A stretch of 64,000 nt of DNA from Homarus americanus (Eukaryota; Arthropoda; Malacostraca; Decapoda; Nephropidae). The stretch is from NCBI RefSeq assembly GCF_018991925.1, contig NW_024720773.1:1751471-1815470 (forward strand), read 5' to 3'. The notes under the pieces were generated by a model that was not told where the DNA came from, did no database searches, and worked only from the letters and a program-made list of their open reading frames with translations. The position numbers and the translations under genes are program-made. Numbering within the stretch: position 1 is the stretch's first letter; every line of letters begins with the position of its first letter. This document shows, piece by piece, positions 9,328-22,595 of the stretch.

Positions 9328-12300
9328 GTGGTGTGTGTTGAGTACTGTGGCGTGTGTTGAGTACTGTGGCGTGTGTTGGGTACTGTGGCGTGTGTTGGGT
9401 CATGTGTTGTGTGTTGGGTACTGTGGTGTGTTTTGGGTACTGTGGAGTGTGTTGGGTACTGTGTTGTGTGTTGGGTACTGTGTTGTGTGTTGGGTACTGT
9501 GTTGTGTTTTGGGTACTGTGTGTGGTGTGTGTTTTGGGTACTGTGGCGTGTGTTGGAGTACTGTGGCGTGTGTTGGGTGCTATGGCGTATGTTGAGTACT
9601 GTGGCGTGTGTTGGGTACTGTGGCGTGTGTTGGGTCATGTGTTGTGTGTTGGGTGCACAATGGTGTGTTTGGGTACTGTGGAGTGTGTTGGAGTACTGTG
9701 GTGTGTGGAGTGCTATGTTGTGTGTTGGGCCTGTGGTGTGTTTTGGGTGCTGTGGTGTGTTTTGGTACTGTGTGGCGTGTGTTGGGTCATGTGTTGTGTG
9801 TTGGGTACTGTGGTGTGTTGTTGGGTACTGTTGTGTGTGTTGGGTCATGTGTTGTGTGTTGAGTACTATGGTTTGCGTTGGGTACTGTGGCGTGTGTTGA
9901 TTAGTGTGGTGTGTGTTGAGTACTGTGGTGTGTGTTAGGTACTGTGTTGTGTGTAGGGTACTGTGTTGTGTGTTGGGTACTGTGGTTTGTGTTGGGTTCT
10001 ATTGCGTGTGTTGGGTACTGTGGTGTGTGTTGGGTACTGTGGTGTGTTGGGTACTATGGCGTATGTTGGGTAGTATGGTGTGTGTTGAGTACCGTGGCGT
10101 GTGTTGAGTACTGTGGTGTGTGTTGGGTACTGTGTTGTGTGTTGAGTACTGTGGTGTGTGTTGGGTACTACAGCGTGTGTTGAGTACTGTGGCGTGTGTT
10201 GGGTACTGTGGCGTGTGTTGGGTTATGTGGCGTGTGTTGAGTACTGTGGTGTGTGTTGAGTAATGTGGTGTGTGTTGAGTACTGTGGTGTGTGTTGGCAC
10301 TGTGGTGTCTGTTGAGTACTGTGGTGTGTGTTGGGTACTGTGGCGTGTGTTGGGTCCTGTTCGTGTGTTGAGTACTGTGGTGTGTGTTGGAGTACTGGTG
10401 TGTGTTGGTACTGTGGTGTGTGTGAGTACTGTGGTGTGTGTTGGAATCTGTGGTGTGTTAGGTACTGTGGCGTGTGTTGGTACTGTGGCGTGTGTTGGGT
10501 ACTGTAGTGTGTTGGAGTACTGTGGCGTGTGTTGAGTACTGTGGCTTGTGTTGGGTAGTGTGGTGTGTGTTGGGTACTTGGATGTGTGTGGGGTTCTGGT
10601 GTGTTTTCGGTACTGTGGTTTGTGTTGGGTACTGTGGCGTGTGTTGGGTAGTGTGGTGTGTGTTGAGGACTGTGTTGTGTGTTGGGTACTCTGGTGTGTG
10701 TGGGGTCATGTGGTGTGTTGGGTACTCTGGTGTGTGTTGGGTACTGTGTTGTGTGTTGCGTACTGTGGTGTGTGTGGGGTCCTGTGGTGTGTGTGGGTAC
10801 TCTGGTGTGTGTGGGGTCGTGTGGTGTGTGTTGGGTACTGTGTTGTGTTGGGTACTGTGGTGTGTGTGGGGTCTGTGGTGTGTGTTGGGTACTCTGGTGT
10901 GTGTGGGGTCCTGTGGTGTGTGTTGGGCACTGTGTGTGTTGGGCACTGGTGGTGTGTGTTGGGCACGGTGTGTGTTGGGTACCTGGTGTGTGTTGGGTAC
11001 TGTGGTGTGTTGGCACTGTGTGTGTGTGTTGGGTACTGTGGTGTGTTGGTACTGTGGTGTGTGTTGGGTACTGGTGGTGTGTGTTGGGTACTGTGTTGTG
11101 TGTTGGGAATTGTGTGTGTTGGGTACTGTGGTGTGTGTTGGGTAATGTGGTGTGTATTGGGCACTGTGTTGTGTGTTGGGTCATGTGTTGTGTGTTGGTC
11201 ATGTGTTGTGTGTTTGGGTCCCATGGTGTGTGTGTTGGTCATGTGTTGGGTGTTGGTACTGTGTTGTGTGTTGGGTCATGTGGTTGTGTGTTGGGTACTG
11301 TGGGTTGTGGGTTGGCACTGTGGTGTGTGTTGGGTCATGTGTTGTGTGTTGGGTAATGTGTGTGTTGGGTACTCTGGTGTGTGTTGGGCACTGTGTTGTG
11401 TGTGTTGGGCACTGTGTTGTGTGTTGGGTAATTGTGTTGTGTGTTGGGTCCTATGGTGTGTGTTGGGTACTGTGGTGTGTGTTGGCACTCTGGTGTGTTG
11501 GCATGTGTTGTGTGTTGGGTCATGTGTTGTGTGTTAACATGTGTTGTGTGTTGGGTCCTATGGTGTGTTGGGTACTGTGGTGTATGGGTCCTATGGTGTG
11601 TGTTGGGTACTGTGTTGTGTGTTGGGTCATGTGTTGTGTGTTGGGCCTATGGTGTGTGTTGGGTACTGTGGTGTGTGTTGGGTCATGTGTTGTGTGTGGG
11701 TCCTATGGTGTGTGTGTTGGGTACTGTGTTGTGTGTTGGGTACTGTGTTGTGTGTTGGGTCCTATGGTGTGTGTTGGGTCATGTGTTGTGTGTGTTGGGT
11801 CCTATGGTGTGTGTGTTGGGTACTGTGGTGTGTTTGGGTCATGTTGTGTGTTGGGTCCTATGGTGTGTGTTGGGTACTGTGGTGTGTGTTGGGTACTGTG
11901 GTGTGTGTGTTGGGTACTGTGGTGTGTGGGCAATGTGTTGTGTGTTGGGTCATGTGTTGTGTGTTGGGTCCTATGGTGCGGTGTTTGGGTCCTATGGTGT
12001 GTGTTGGGTCATGTGTTGTGTGTTGGGTCATGTGTTGTGTGTTGGGTCTATGTGTGTTGGGTACTGGGTGTGTGTGTTGGGTACTGTGGTGTGTGTTACT
12101 GTGTTGTGTGGTTGGGTCCTATGGTGTGTTGGGTCATGTGTTGTGTGTTGGGTCCTATGGTGTGTTGGGTCATGTGTTGTGTGTGTTTGGGTCAAGTGTT
12201 GTGTGTTGGGTCCTATGGTGTGTTGGGTACTGTGGTGTGTGGGCCATGTGGTTGTGTGTTGGGTCCTATGGTGTGTGTTAACATGTGTTGTGTGTTGGGT

Positions 12301-15300
12301 CATGTGTTGTGTGTTGGGTCATGTGGTGTGTGTTGGGTCATGTGTTGTGTGTGTTGGGTCAGTGCTGTGTGGGTCCCTATGGTGTGTGTGTTGGGTACTG
12401 TGTTGTGTGTTGGGTCATGTGTTGTGTGTGTTGGGTCATGTGTTGTGTGGGTCATGTGTTGTGTGTTAATGTGGTGTGTGTGGGTCCTGGGGTGTGTGTT
12501 GGGTACTGTGTTGTGTGTTGGGTCCTATGGTGTGTGTTGGGTCATGTGTTGTGTGTTGGGTCCTATGGTGTGTGTTGGCACTGTGGTGTGTGTTGGGTCA
12601 TGTGTTGTGTGTTGGGTCCTATGGTGTGTGTTGGTACAGGTTGTGTGGTTAACCATGTGTTGTGTGTGTTGGGTCCTATGGTGTGTGTTGGGTACTGTGG
12701 TGTGTGTGTTGGGTCCTATGGTGTGTGTTGGGTCATGTGGTGTGTTGGGTCCTGTGGTGTGTGTTGGGTACTGTGTTGTGTGTGTTGGGTCCTATGGTGT
12801 GTGTTGGGTCATGTGTTGTGTTGGGTCCTATGGTGTGTGTTGGGTACTGTGGTGTGTGTTGGGTCATGTGTTGTGTGTTGGGTCCTATGGTGTGTGTTAG
12901 TAAGGTGGTTACTGTTGTGTGTTGGGTCCTATGGTGTGTGTGTTGGTCTGTGGTGTGTTGGGTCCTTGGTGTGTGTTGGGTACTGTGTGTGTGTTGGGTC
13001 CAGGTGTGTGCGTTGGCACTGTGTTGTGTGTGTGTTGGGTCATGTGTTGTGTGTTGGGTCATGTGTTGTGTGTTGGGTCCTATGGTGTGTGTTGGGTACT
13101 GTGGTGTGTGTTGGGTCATGTGTTGTGTGTTGGGTCATGTGTGTGTGTTAATGTGTTGTGTGTTGGGTCCTATGGTGTGTGTTGGGTACTGTGTTGTGCA
13201 AGGTCATGTGTTGTGTGTTGGGTCATGTGTTGTGTGTTTGGGTCGTGTTGTGTGGTTATCATGTGGTGTGTGTTGGGTCATGCAAGTTGTGTGTGTGTTG
13301 GGTCATGTGTTGTGTGTTGGGCACTATGGTGTGTATTATGTGTTGTGTGTGTTGGCCATGTGTTGTGTGTGTTGGGTCATGTGTTGTGTGTGTTGGGTCA
13401 TGTGTTGGTATGTTGTGGTTGGTGTGGGTATGTGGTGTGGTGTATTGTTGTGTGTTGGGTCATGTGTTGTGTGTTGGGTTCATGGTGTGTGTTACTGTGG
13501 TGTGTGTGTTGGGTACTGTGGTGGCCTTGGGTCCTATGGTGTGTGTTGGGTACTGTGTTGTGTGGGTCATGTGGTGTGTGTTAGGTCATGTGGTGTGTGT
13601 TGGGTACTGGTGTGTTGGGTACTGTGGTTGTGTGTTGGGTCCTATGGTGTGTGTTGGGTACTGTGGTGTGTGTGGTCTTGGTGTTGAGGTTGTGTGTGTT
13701 ACCGCGTGGTGGTTGGGTCTATGGTGTGTGTTAATATGGTGTGTGTTATCTGTGTTGTGTGTTGGTCCCAGTGTGTGTTGGGTACTGTGTTGGGTTGTGT
13801 TGTGTGTTGGTGGTGTTGGTGTGGGTGTTGGCCTGGTGTGTGTGTTGGGTACTGTGTTGTGTGTTGGGTACTGTGTTGTGTGTTGGGTCCTATGTTGTGT
13901 GTGTTGGGTACTGTGGTGTGTGTTGGGTCATGTGTTGTGTGTTGGGTCCTATGGTGTTAGCATGTGTTGTGTGGCGCATGTGTTGTGTGTGTTAAGTACT
14001 TGTTGTGTGTTGGGTCCAGGTTGTGTGCTGGGCCTGGTGTTGTGTGTTGGGTCTTATGGTGTGTGTTGGGTACTGTGTTGTGTGTGGGTTGTGTGTTGGT
14101 TGTGTGTTGGGTCGTGTGGTTGTGTGGTTAGTCATGGGGTTGTGTGTTGGGTCCTATGGTGTGTGTTGGGTACTGTGGTTGTGTGTTGTGGTGGTTAACA
14201 AGGTGTTGTGTGTTTGTGTGTGGGTGTGTGGTCATGTGTTGTGTGTTGGGTCCTATGGTGGTGGTAGGGGTTGGGGTTGTGTGTTGGCACGTGCGTGTGT
14301 TGGGTACTGTGGTGTGTATGGGTCATGTGTTGTGTGTTGGGTCCTATGGTGTGTGGGCAGTTGTGTTTCGGGTTAGGTGTGTTACTGTGTTGTGTGTTGG
14401 TACTGTGGTGTGTGTTGGGTCATGTGTTGTGTGTTGGGTCATGTGTTGTGTGTGTTGGCGGGTTGTGTGCTGGTGTAATTGTGGTGTGTGTTGGGTCCTG
14501 TGGTGTGTGTTGGGTCCTTGGTGTGTGTTGGGTCATGTGTTGTGTGTTGGGTACTGTGTTGTGTGTTGGGTACTGTGGTGTGTGTTGGGCACTGTGGTGT
14601 GTGTTGGTCATGTGTTGTATGCTGGGTACTATGGTGTGTGTTGGGTACCTATGGTGTGTGTTGGCTGGCTGGGTTGTGTGTTGGTCAGGTTGTGTGTGGC
14701 ATGTGGTGTGTTGGGTCATGTTGTGTGTTGGGTCCTATGGTGTGTGTTGGGTGTAGCTGTGTGGCTACGTGTTGTGTGTTGTGTCTATGGTGTGTAAGGT
14801 ACTGTGGTGTGTGTTGGGTCATGTGTTGTTAACGCGTGTTGTGTGCATGTGTTGTGTGTTGGGTCTCCATGGTGTGAGTTGGTCATGTGTTGTGTGTTGG
14901 GTCATCGTGTTAAAGGTTGGGTCATGTGTTGTGTGTTGTCCTGTGGTGGTGTGTGTTGGGTCATGTGGGGGTGTTGGGTGTTGGTTGTGTGTTTGGTGGT
15001 TGTGTGTTTTTGGTGTGTTGGTGTGTTGTGTGTTGGGTTTGGGTGTGTTGGGTTGGTGGTGGTGTTGTGTTGGGTGGTGGTTGTGTGGTTTTGGTTGGTG
15101 GTGTTGGTTGTGTTGTGTGTTGGGTTTGGTGTGTGTTGGGTTTGTGGGTGTGGTTGGGTGTGTTGGTTGTGTTGTGTGTTGGGTTTGTGTTGTGTTGTTG
15201 TGTGTGTGGGTTTTGTGGTGTGTGTGTCTGTGGTGTGTGTTGGGTCATGTGGGTTGTGTGGGTTGGGTCATGGGGGTGGTTTTGTGGGTTGGTGTTGTGT

Positions 15301-18300
15301 GGTGGTTTGGGTTGTGGGTGTTGGGTGGTGTTGTGTGTTGGGTTGTGGGTTGTGTGTTTTGTGTTGTGTGTGGGGTTAACAGTGTGTTTGTGTGTTGGGT
15401 CATGTTGTGTGTTGGGTACTGTGGTGTGTGTTGGGTCATGTGTGGTGTTGGGTGGTTGTGTTTGTTGTGTGTTGGGTGGTTGTGTGTGGTTGGGTCTGTG
15501 TTGTGTGTTACCGCTGTGTTGTTGTGGTTGGGTCATGTGTTGTGTGTTTGGTCATGTGTTGTGTGTTACGGTGTTGTGTGTTGGGTCATGTGGTGTGTGT
15601 TGGGTCATAGGTTGTGTGTTGGGTAATGTGTTGTGTGTTGGGTTATGTGGTTGTGTGTGTTGGGCTCTGTGGTGTGTGTTGGGTACTATGGTGGTTGGTC
15701 ATGTGTTGTGTGTTGGGTCATGGTTGTGTGTTGGTCATGTGGTTGTGTGTTGGGTACTGTGGTGTGTGTTAATGTGTTGTGTGGTTGGGTCATGGTGTTG
15801 TGTTGGTTCATGTGGTTGTGTTGGTATGTGTTGTGTGTTGGTTCATGTGTTGTGTGTTGGGTACTGTGGTGTGTGTTGGGACTGTGTTGTGTGTTGTGTG
15901 GTGTGTTGTGTGTTGTGTGTGGGTTTGGTGTGTGTTGGGTTGTGGTGTGTGTGTGGGGTCATGTGTTGTGTGTTGGGTACTGTGGTGTGTGTGTGGGGTC
16001 TCTATGGTGTGTGTTGGCATGTGTTGTGTGTGTTGGGTCGTGTTGTGTGTTGGGTCATGTGTTGTGTGTTGGGTAATGTGTTGTGTGTTGGGTTGTGTTG
16101 GGTGTTGGGCTGTGTTGTGTGTTGGGTAATGTGTTGTGTGTTGGGTGGTGTGTGTTGTGTGTTGTGTGTTGTGGGTACTGTGGTGTGTGTTTGGGTAATG
16201 TGTTGTGTGGGTCATGTGTTGTGTGTTGGGTCATGTGTTGTGTGTTGGGTACTGTGGTGTGTGTTGGGTACTGTGGTGTGTGTTGGGTCACAAGTTGTGT
16301 GTTGGGCAAATTGTGGTGTGTGTTGGGCACTGTAGTGTTGGGCTCATGTGTTATGTTAACACGCAAAAGTCAGGTGTGTTGGGCACTGTGGTGTGTGTTG
16401 GCACTGTGGTGCGTGTGGGTACTGTGTTGTGTGTTGGGTCATGTAAGCCGTGTTGGGTCCATGGCGTGGGTGTGTGTTGGGTACTGTGGTGTGTGTTGGT
16501 CATGTGCCAGTGTTGGGTACCTGGGTGCGTGTGTTGGGCACTGTGTTGTGGTGTTGGGTACTGTGGTGTGTGTGGGCCCATGGTGTGTGTGTTGGGTACT
16601 GTGGTGTGTGTTGGGTCATGTGTTGTGTGTGTTGGGTCATGTGGCCAGGTGGTTGGGTACTGTGTTGTGTTGGGTTCCAGGTGTGGTGGGGTTGGGTCAT
16701 GTGTTGTGGGTGTTGGGTACTCATGGTGGGTTAGTCATGTGTTGGGTGTTGGGTAAACTGTGTTGTGTGGTTATCAGCGTGTTGTGTGTTGGGCACTGCA
16801 GGTTGTGTGTTGGCACCGTGTTGTGTGTCATCACAGGTTGTGTGCTGGTACCGTGGTGGTTGGCACTTGGTGTGTGTGTTGGGTCTCAGGTTGCGGTGTG
16901 TTGGGTCTGTGTTGTGTGTTAGGGTCTCCAGGTTGTGTGTTTGGTCTCAAAGTTGTGTGTTGGCCCTAGGTTGTGTGTTGGGTACTGTGGTGTGTGTTGG
17001 GTACTGGTTGTGTGTGTTGGGTACTGTGGCAGGTGTTGGTCCTGTGTCGTGTTGGGTCATGTCAGGTGTTGGGTACTGTGGTGTGCTGGGTACTGTGGTG
17101 TGTGTTGGCACTGTGGTGTGTGTGTTGGGTCATGTGTTGTGTGGGGGGGGTCCTATGGTGTGTGTTGGGTCCTGTGGTGTGTGTGTGGGGTCAAGTGTGT
17201 TGTGTGGGTGTTGGGTACCTGTGTGTGTAAACTGCAGGTTAAGTACTGTGGTGTGTGTTGGGTCATGTGTTGTGTAAGTTACCAAGTGTTGTGTGTTGGG
17301 TCATGTGTTGTGTGTTGGGTCATGTGTTGGGTGTTGGGCAACTGGTGTTGTGTGTTGGGCACCGGTGGGGTTGTGTGTTGGCCTGGCGTTGGTGTGTTGG
17401 GCACCGTGGTGTGTAAGCGGCACTGTGGTGTGCGGGCATCATGCGGTTGCGTTGTGGCCTGGCGTGTTGGTGTGGTTGGCCTGCGTGTTGTGGGTAAGGT
17501 TGCGTACTGTGGTGTGTGCTGGGTACTGTGGTGTGCGTTGGGTATCATGTGTTGTGTGTTGGCACTCTGTGGTGTGTGTTAAGTACCTGTGGTGTGTGTT
17601 GGTCATGTGTTGGGTGCTGGGTCATGTGGTTGTGTGTTGGGTACCGGTGGTGTGTGTTGCTGGGCAATTTCTGTGGTGTGTGTGGGGTACCTAAAGCAAA
17701 GTTAACAAGGTGTTGGTGCGGTTGGGTCCTATGGTGTGCGGTTGGCACTGTGGTGTGTGTTAACATGTGTTGTGTGTTGGCACTGTGGTGTGTGTGTGTG
17801 GGTCCCATGGTGCGTGTTGGGTGCACTGTGGTGCGGGGTTGGGTCATGTGTTGTGTGTCATCGCGTGTTGTGTGTTGGGTGGTTGTGTGTTGGGTCGCGT
17901 TGCGTCATCGCTGTGTTGCGTGTTGGGCGCAATTATGGTGTGTGCTGGGTCATGTTGGGCGTGTTGGGTAATCAGGTTGTGTGTTGGGTCATGTGTTGCG
18001 GTGGTTGGGTACTGTGTTGTGTAAGTTGGGTACTGTGTTGTGTGTTGGGTCATGTGTTGTGTGTTGGCACTGTGGTGTGTTGGGCAATTGCGGGTGTGTG
18101 TTGGCACTTTGGTGTGTGTTGGTCTTCAGGTTGTGTTGGGTCTGTGTTGCAGGTTGGGTCTCTGTGTTGTGTGTTTGGTCTCAGGTTGTGGTTGGGTCTT
18201 GTGTTGTGTGTTGGGTACTGTGGTGTGTGTTGGGTACTGTTGTGTGTGTTGGGTACTGTGGTGCGTGTAAGCGGGTCTCAGGTTGTGTAAGTTGGTCATG

Positions 18301-18343
18301 GGTTGTGTTGGGTACTGTGGTGCGTGTAAGCGGCACTGTGTTG
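9328..18343 (+). repeat. 19-bp GT-rich minisatellite array (~9 kb)
   Basis: The unit is GTGTGTTGGGTACTGTGGT (19 bp), with roughly 450 copies. From 9328 to ~11150 the TACTGTGG form dominates. From ~11200 two other forms, GGGTCATGTGTT and GGGTCCTATGGT, are interleaved with it. Units of 17-21 bp caused by single-base gaps are frequent and become very common after ~16300, where odd insertions such as GTAAGCGG and TCATCGC appear. One side has almost no stop codons, so many long frames exist; none has protein character beyond the repeat. Confidence 0.95.
14964..15227 (+). repeat. 264-nt tract of only G and T inside the 19-bp array
   Basis: No A or C occurs between 14964 and 15227. The 19-bp period is largely lost and GGTTGTG, TTGGGTTTG and GGTGGT motifs predominate. 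It contains many closely spaced GGG runs, so a G-quadruplex on the plus strand is conceivable; this is inference. Confidence 0.9.
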
Positions 18344-18376
18344 AGTAATGACGTAACCGGAACGAAGCTACCTGAT
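18344..18376 (+). other. Probable nanopore adapter remnant at a contig end
   Basis: The repeat stops and 33 bases of unrelated sequence follow, ending exactly at the N gap. ACGTAACCGGAACGAAG here resembles the ACGTAACTGAACGAAG core of the Oxford Nanopore ligation adapter (bottom strand), preceded by AGTAAT where the adapter has GCAAT. The differences look like raw-read errors. The adapter sequence is from memory, and the position at a contig end fits a read terminus. Confidence 0.7.
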
Positions 18377-18476
18377 NNNNNNNNNNNNNNNNNNNNNNNN
18401 NNNNNNNNNNNNNNNNNNNNNNNNNNNNNNNNNNNNNNNNNNNNNNNNNNNNNNNNNNNNNNNNNNNNNNNNNNNN
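18377..18476. other. Assembly gap (100 N)
   Basis: One hundred N bases, the conventional length for a scaffold gap of unknown size. Confidence 1.
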
Positions 18477-20200
18477 CCACTGCATCAACCACACCACTAT
18501 ATCACCCACCACTGCATCATCCACACCACTGTATCACCCCACCACTGCATCAACCATGCCACCGTTTCAACCCCACCACTGTATCACCCACACCACCGCA
18601 TCACCCACACCACTGTACTCACCCACACCACTGTATCACCCACACCACCATATCACCCCACCACTGCATCAACCACACCACTGCATCACCCACACCACTG
18701 CACACCCCACCACTGCATCAACCACACCACTGTATCACCCCCACCACTGTATCACAACCACGCCAATGTATCAGCCCCACCACTGCACTCACCACACACA
18801 CACCCACACCACTGCATCACCCCACCACTGCATCACCCCCACCACTGATCATCACCCACGCCACTGTATCACCCACACCACTGTATCACCCACACCACTG
18901 CATCACCCACACCACTATATCAACCACACCACTGTATCACCCCACCACTGTATCAACCACACCACTGTATCAACACCACTGCATCAACCACACCACTGTA
19001 TCACACACACACCACTGTACCACACACACACCACCGTATCATCCACACCAATGTATCACCCCCACCACTGTATCACCCACACCACTGTATCACACACACC
19101 ACTGTATCACCCACACCAATGTATCACCCACACCACTGTATCAATCACACCAATATATCAACCACACCACTGCACTCCACACCACTGTATCACCACCCAC
19201 CACTGTATCAATCACACCAATGTATCACACACACCACTGTATCACCACACCACTGTATCAACCACACCACTGTATCAATCACACCAATTTATCAACAACA
19301 CCACCGCATCACCACTGCACTGCATACCACCGTATCACCCACACCACCATATCACACACACACACTCCACTGTATCACCCACACCACCGTATATCACCCA
19401 CACCACTGCATCAATCACACCATATCACACACACACACACCACTGCATCACCCACACCACTGCATCACCACACCACTGTATCACCCACACCACTGCATCA
19501 ACCCACACCACTGTATCACCCACACCACTGCATCACCACACCACTATATCACACACACACACACCACTGCATCACCCACACCACTGCATCAACCACACCA
19601 CTGTATCACCCACACCACTATATCACACACACACCACTGCATCACCACACCACCATCAACCACACCACTGTATCACCCACACCACTGCATCAACCACACC
19701 ACTGCATCAACCACACCACCATATCACACACACACACACACCACTGCATCACCCACACCACTGTATCACCCACACCACTGTATCACCCACACCACTGTAT
19801 CACCCACACCACTGTATCACCCACACCACTGCATCAACCCCACACCACCATATCACACACACACACCACTGCATCACCCACACCACTGCATCAACACCAC
19901 ACCACTGTATCACCCACACCACTATATCACACACACACACACAACCACTGCATCACCCAACACCACTATATCCACACACACACACCACTGTATCACCCAC
20001 ACCACTGCATCACCAACACCACTATATCACACACCACCGTAACCAACACCACCCCACACCACCATAACCACCCACAACTAACCACACACACCGCATCCAC
20101 ACCACCGTATCAACCACACCACTATATCACCCACACCACTGTATCACCCACACCACCATATCACACACACACACAACCACTGCACCCACACCACCATATC

Positions 20201-20238
<38 letters not shown>

Positions 20239-20329
20239 ACTGCATCACCCACACCAATGTATCAACCACACCACTGCATCACCCACACCAATGTATCAAC
20301 CACACCACTGTATCACCCACACCACCATA

Positions 20330-20372
<43 letters not shown>

Positions 20373-20476
20373 ACTGCATCACCCACACCAATGTATCAAC
20401 CACACCACTGCATCACCCACACACCATGTATCAACCACACCACTGTATCAACCACACCACTGTATCACCCGCACCA

Positions 20477-20525
<49 letters not shown>

Positions 20526-21566
20526 ACTGCATCACCCACACCAATGTATCAACCACACCACTGTATCACCCACGCCACCATATCACACACACACACACAC
20601 ACACCACTGCACCAACCCACACCACTGTATCACCCACACTACATCACAACACACACACACACACACACTGTATCACCCACACCACTGTATCACCCACACC
20701 ACTGCATCAACCACACCACGTATCACCCAAACCACTGTATCACCCACACCACTGTATCAACCACACCACTGTATCAACCCCACAACCACTGTATCACCCA
20801 CACCACTGCATCACCCACATCACCATCACACCACACCACTGTATCACCCACACCAATCACACACACACACAACACCACTGCATCACCCACACCGCATCAC
20901 CCACTGCATCAACCACACCACTGCATCAACCACACCACCGCATCACCCACACCACTGCATCACCCACACCACTGCACCCACACCACCGTATCACACACAC
21001 ACACACACACACCACTGTATCACCCACACCACTGCACACACACACACACACACACACACCACTGCACCCCACACCACTGTATCAACCAACCAACACACAC
21101 ACACACACACACAACCGTATCACCCACACCACCATATCACACACACACACACACACAACCACTGCATCACCCACACCACTGTATCAACCACACCACTGCA
21201 TCAACCACACCAACCGCATCACACACACACCACTGTATCACCCACACCACCATATCACACACACACACACACACACACACCACTGTATCACCCACACCAC
21301 TGTATCACCCACACCACTACATCACACACACACACACACACACACCACTGCACCCACACCACTGTATCACCCACACCACCATATCACACACACACACACA
21401 CACCACTGCATCACCCACACCACTGTATCACCCACACCACCATCACACACACACACACACACACCACACACACACACACCACTGCATCACCCACAACCAA
21501 TGTATCACCCACACCACCATATCACACACACACACACACCACCCACACCGTATCACACCCACACCA

Positions 21567-21611
<45 letters not shown>

Positions 21612-21628
21612 ACTGTATCACCCACACC

Positions 21629-21659
<31 letters not shown>

Positions 21660-21728
21660 TGACACACACACACACACACACACACACCACTGTATCACCC
21701 ACACCACTGTATCACCCACACCACTGTA

Positions 21729-21772
<44 letters not shown>

Positions 21773-22158
21773 CCACTGCACCCACACCAATCAACCACAC
21801 ACACACACACACAACCACTGTATCACCCACAACCACTGTATCAACCACACCCACTGCACACACACACACCGCACCCACACCCACACCATATCACACACAC
21901 ACACACACACACCACTGCACCCACACCAATGTATCACCCACACCACTGTATCACACACACACACACACACACACACACCACTGCATCACCCACACCACCG
22001 TATCACCCACACCACTATGTCACACACACACACACACACACACACCACTGCATCACCCACACCAATGTATCACCCACACCACCATATCACACACACACAC
22101 ACACACACACACACCACTGTATCACCCACACCACTGTATCAACACCCACACCACCATA

Positions 22159-22195
<37 letters not shown>

Positions 22196-22235
22196 ACTGC
22201 ATCACCCACACCACTGTATCACCCACACCACTATA

Positions 22236-22268
<33 letters not shown>

Positions 22269-22310
22269 ACTGCATCACCCACACCAATGCATCAACCACA
22301 CCACCATATA

Positions 22311-22351
<41 letters not shown>

Positions 22352-22548
22352 ACTGTATCACCCACACCACTGTATCACCCACACCACTGTATCACACACA
22401 CACACACACATACACACACACACACACCACTGCATCACCCACACCACTGTATCACCCACACCACCACATTCCCACACACACACATACACACACACACACA
22501 CACACACCACTGCATCACCAACACCACTGTATCACCCACACCACTATA

Positions 22549-22595
<47 letters not shown>

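Noticed and set aside
11152..12900. Cysteine/valine-rich frame of 582 codons (VLWCVLGTVVCVG-like)
   Set aside because: Direct product of the 19-bp GT repeat; period and frame slips follow the DNA unit.
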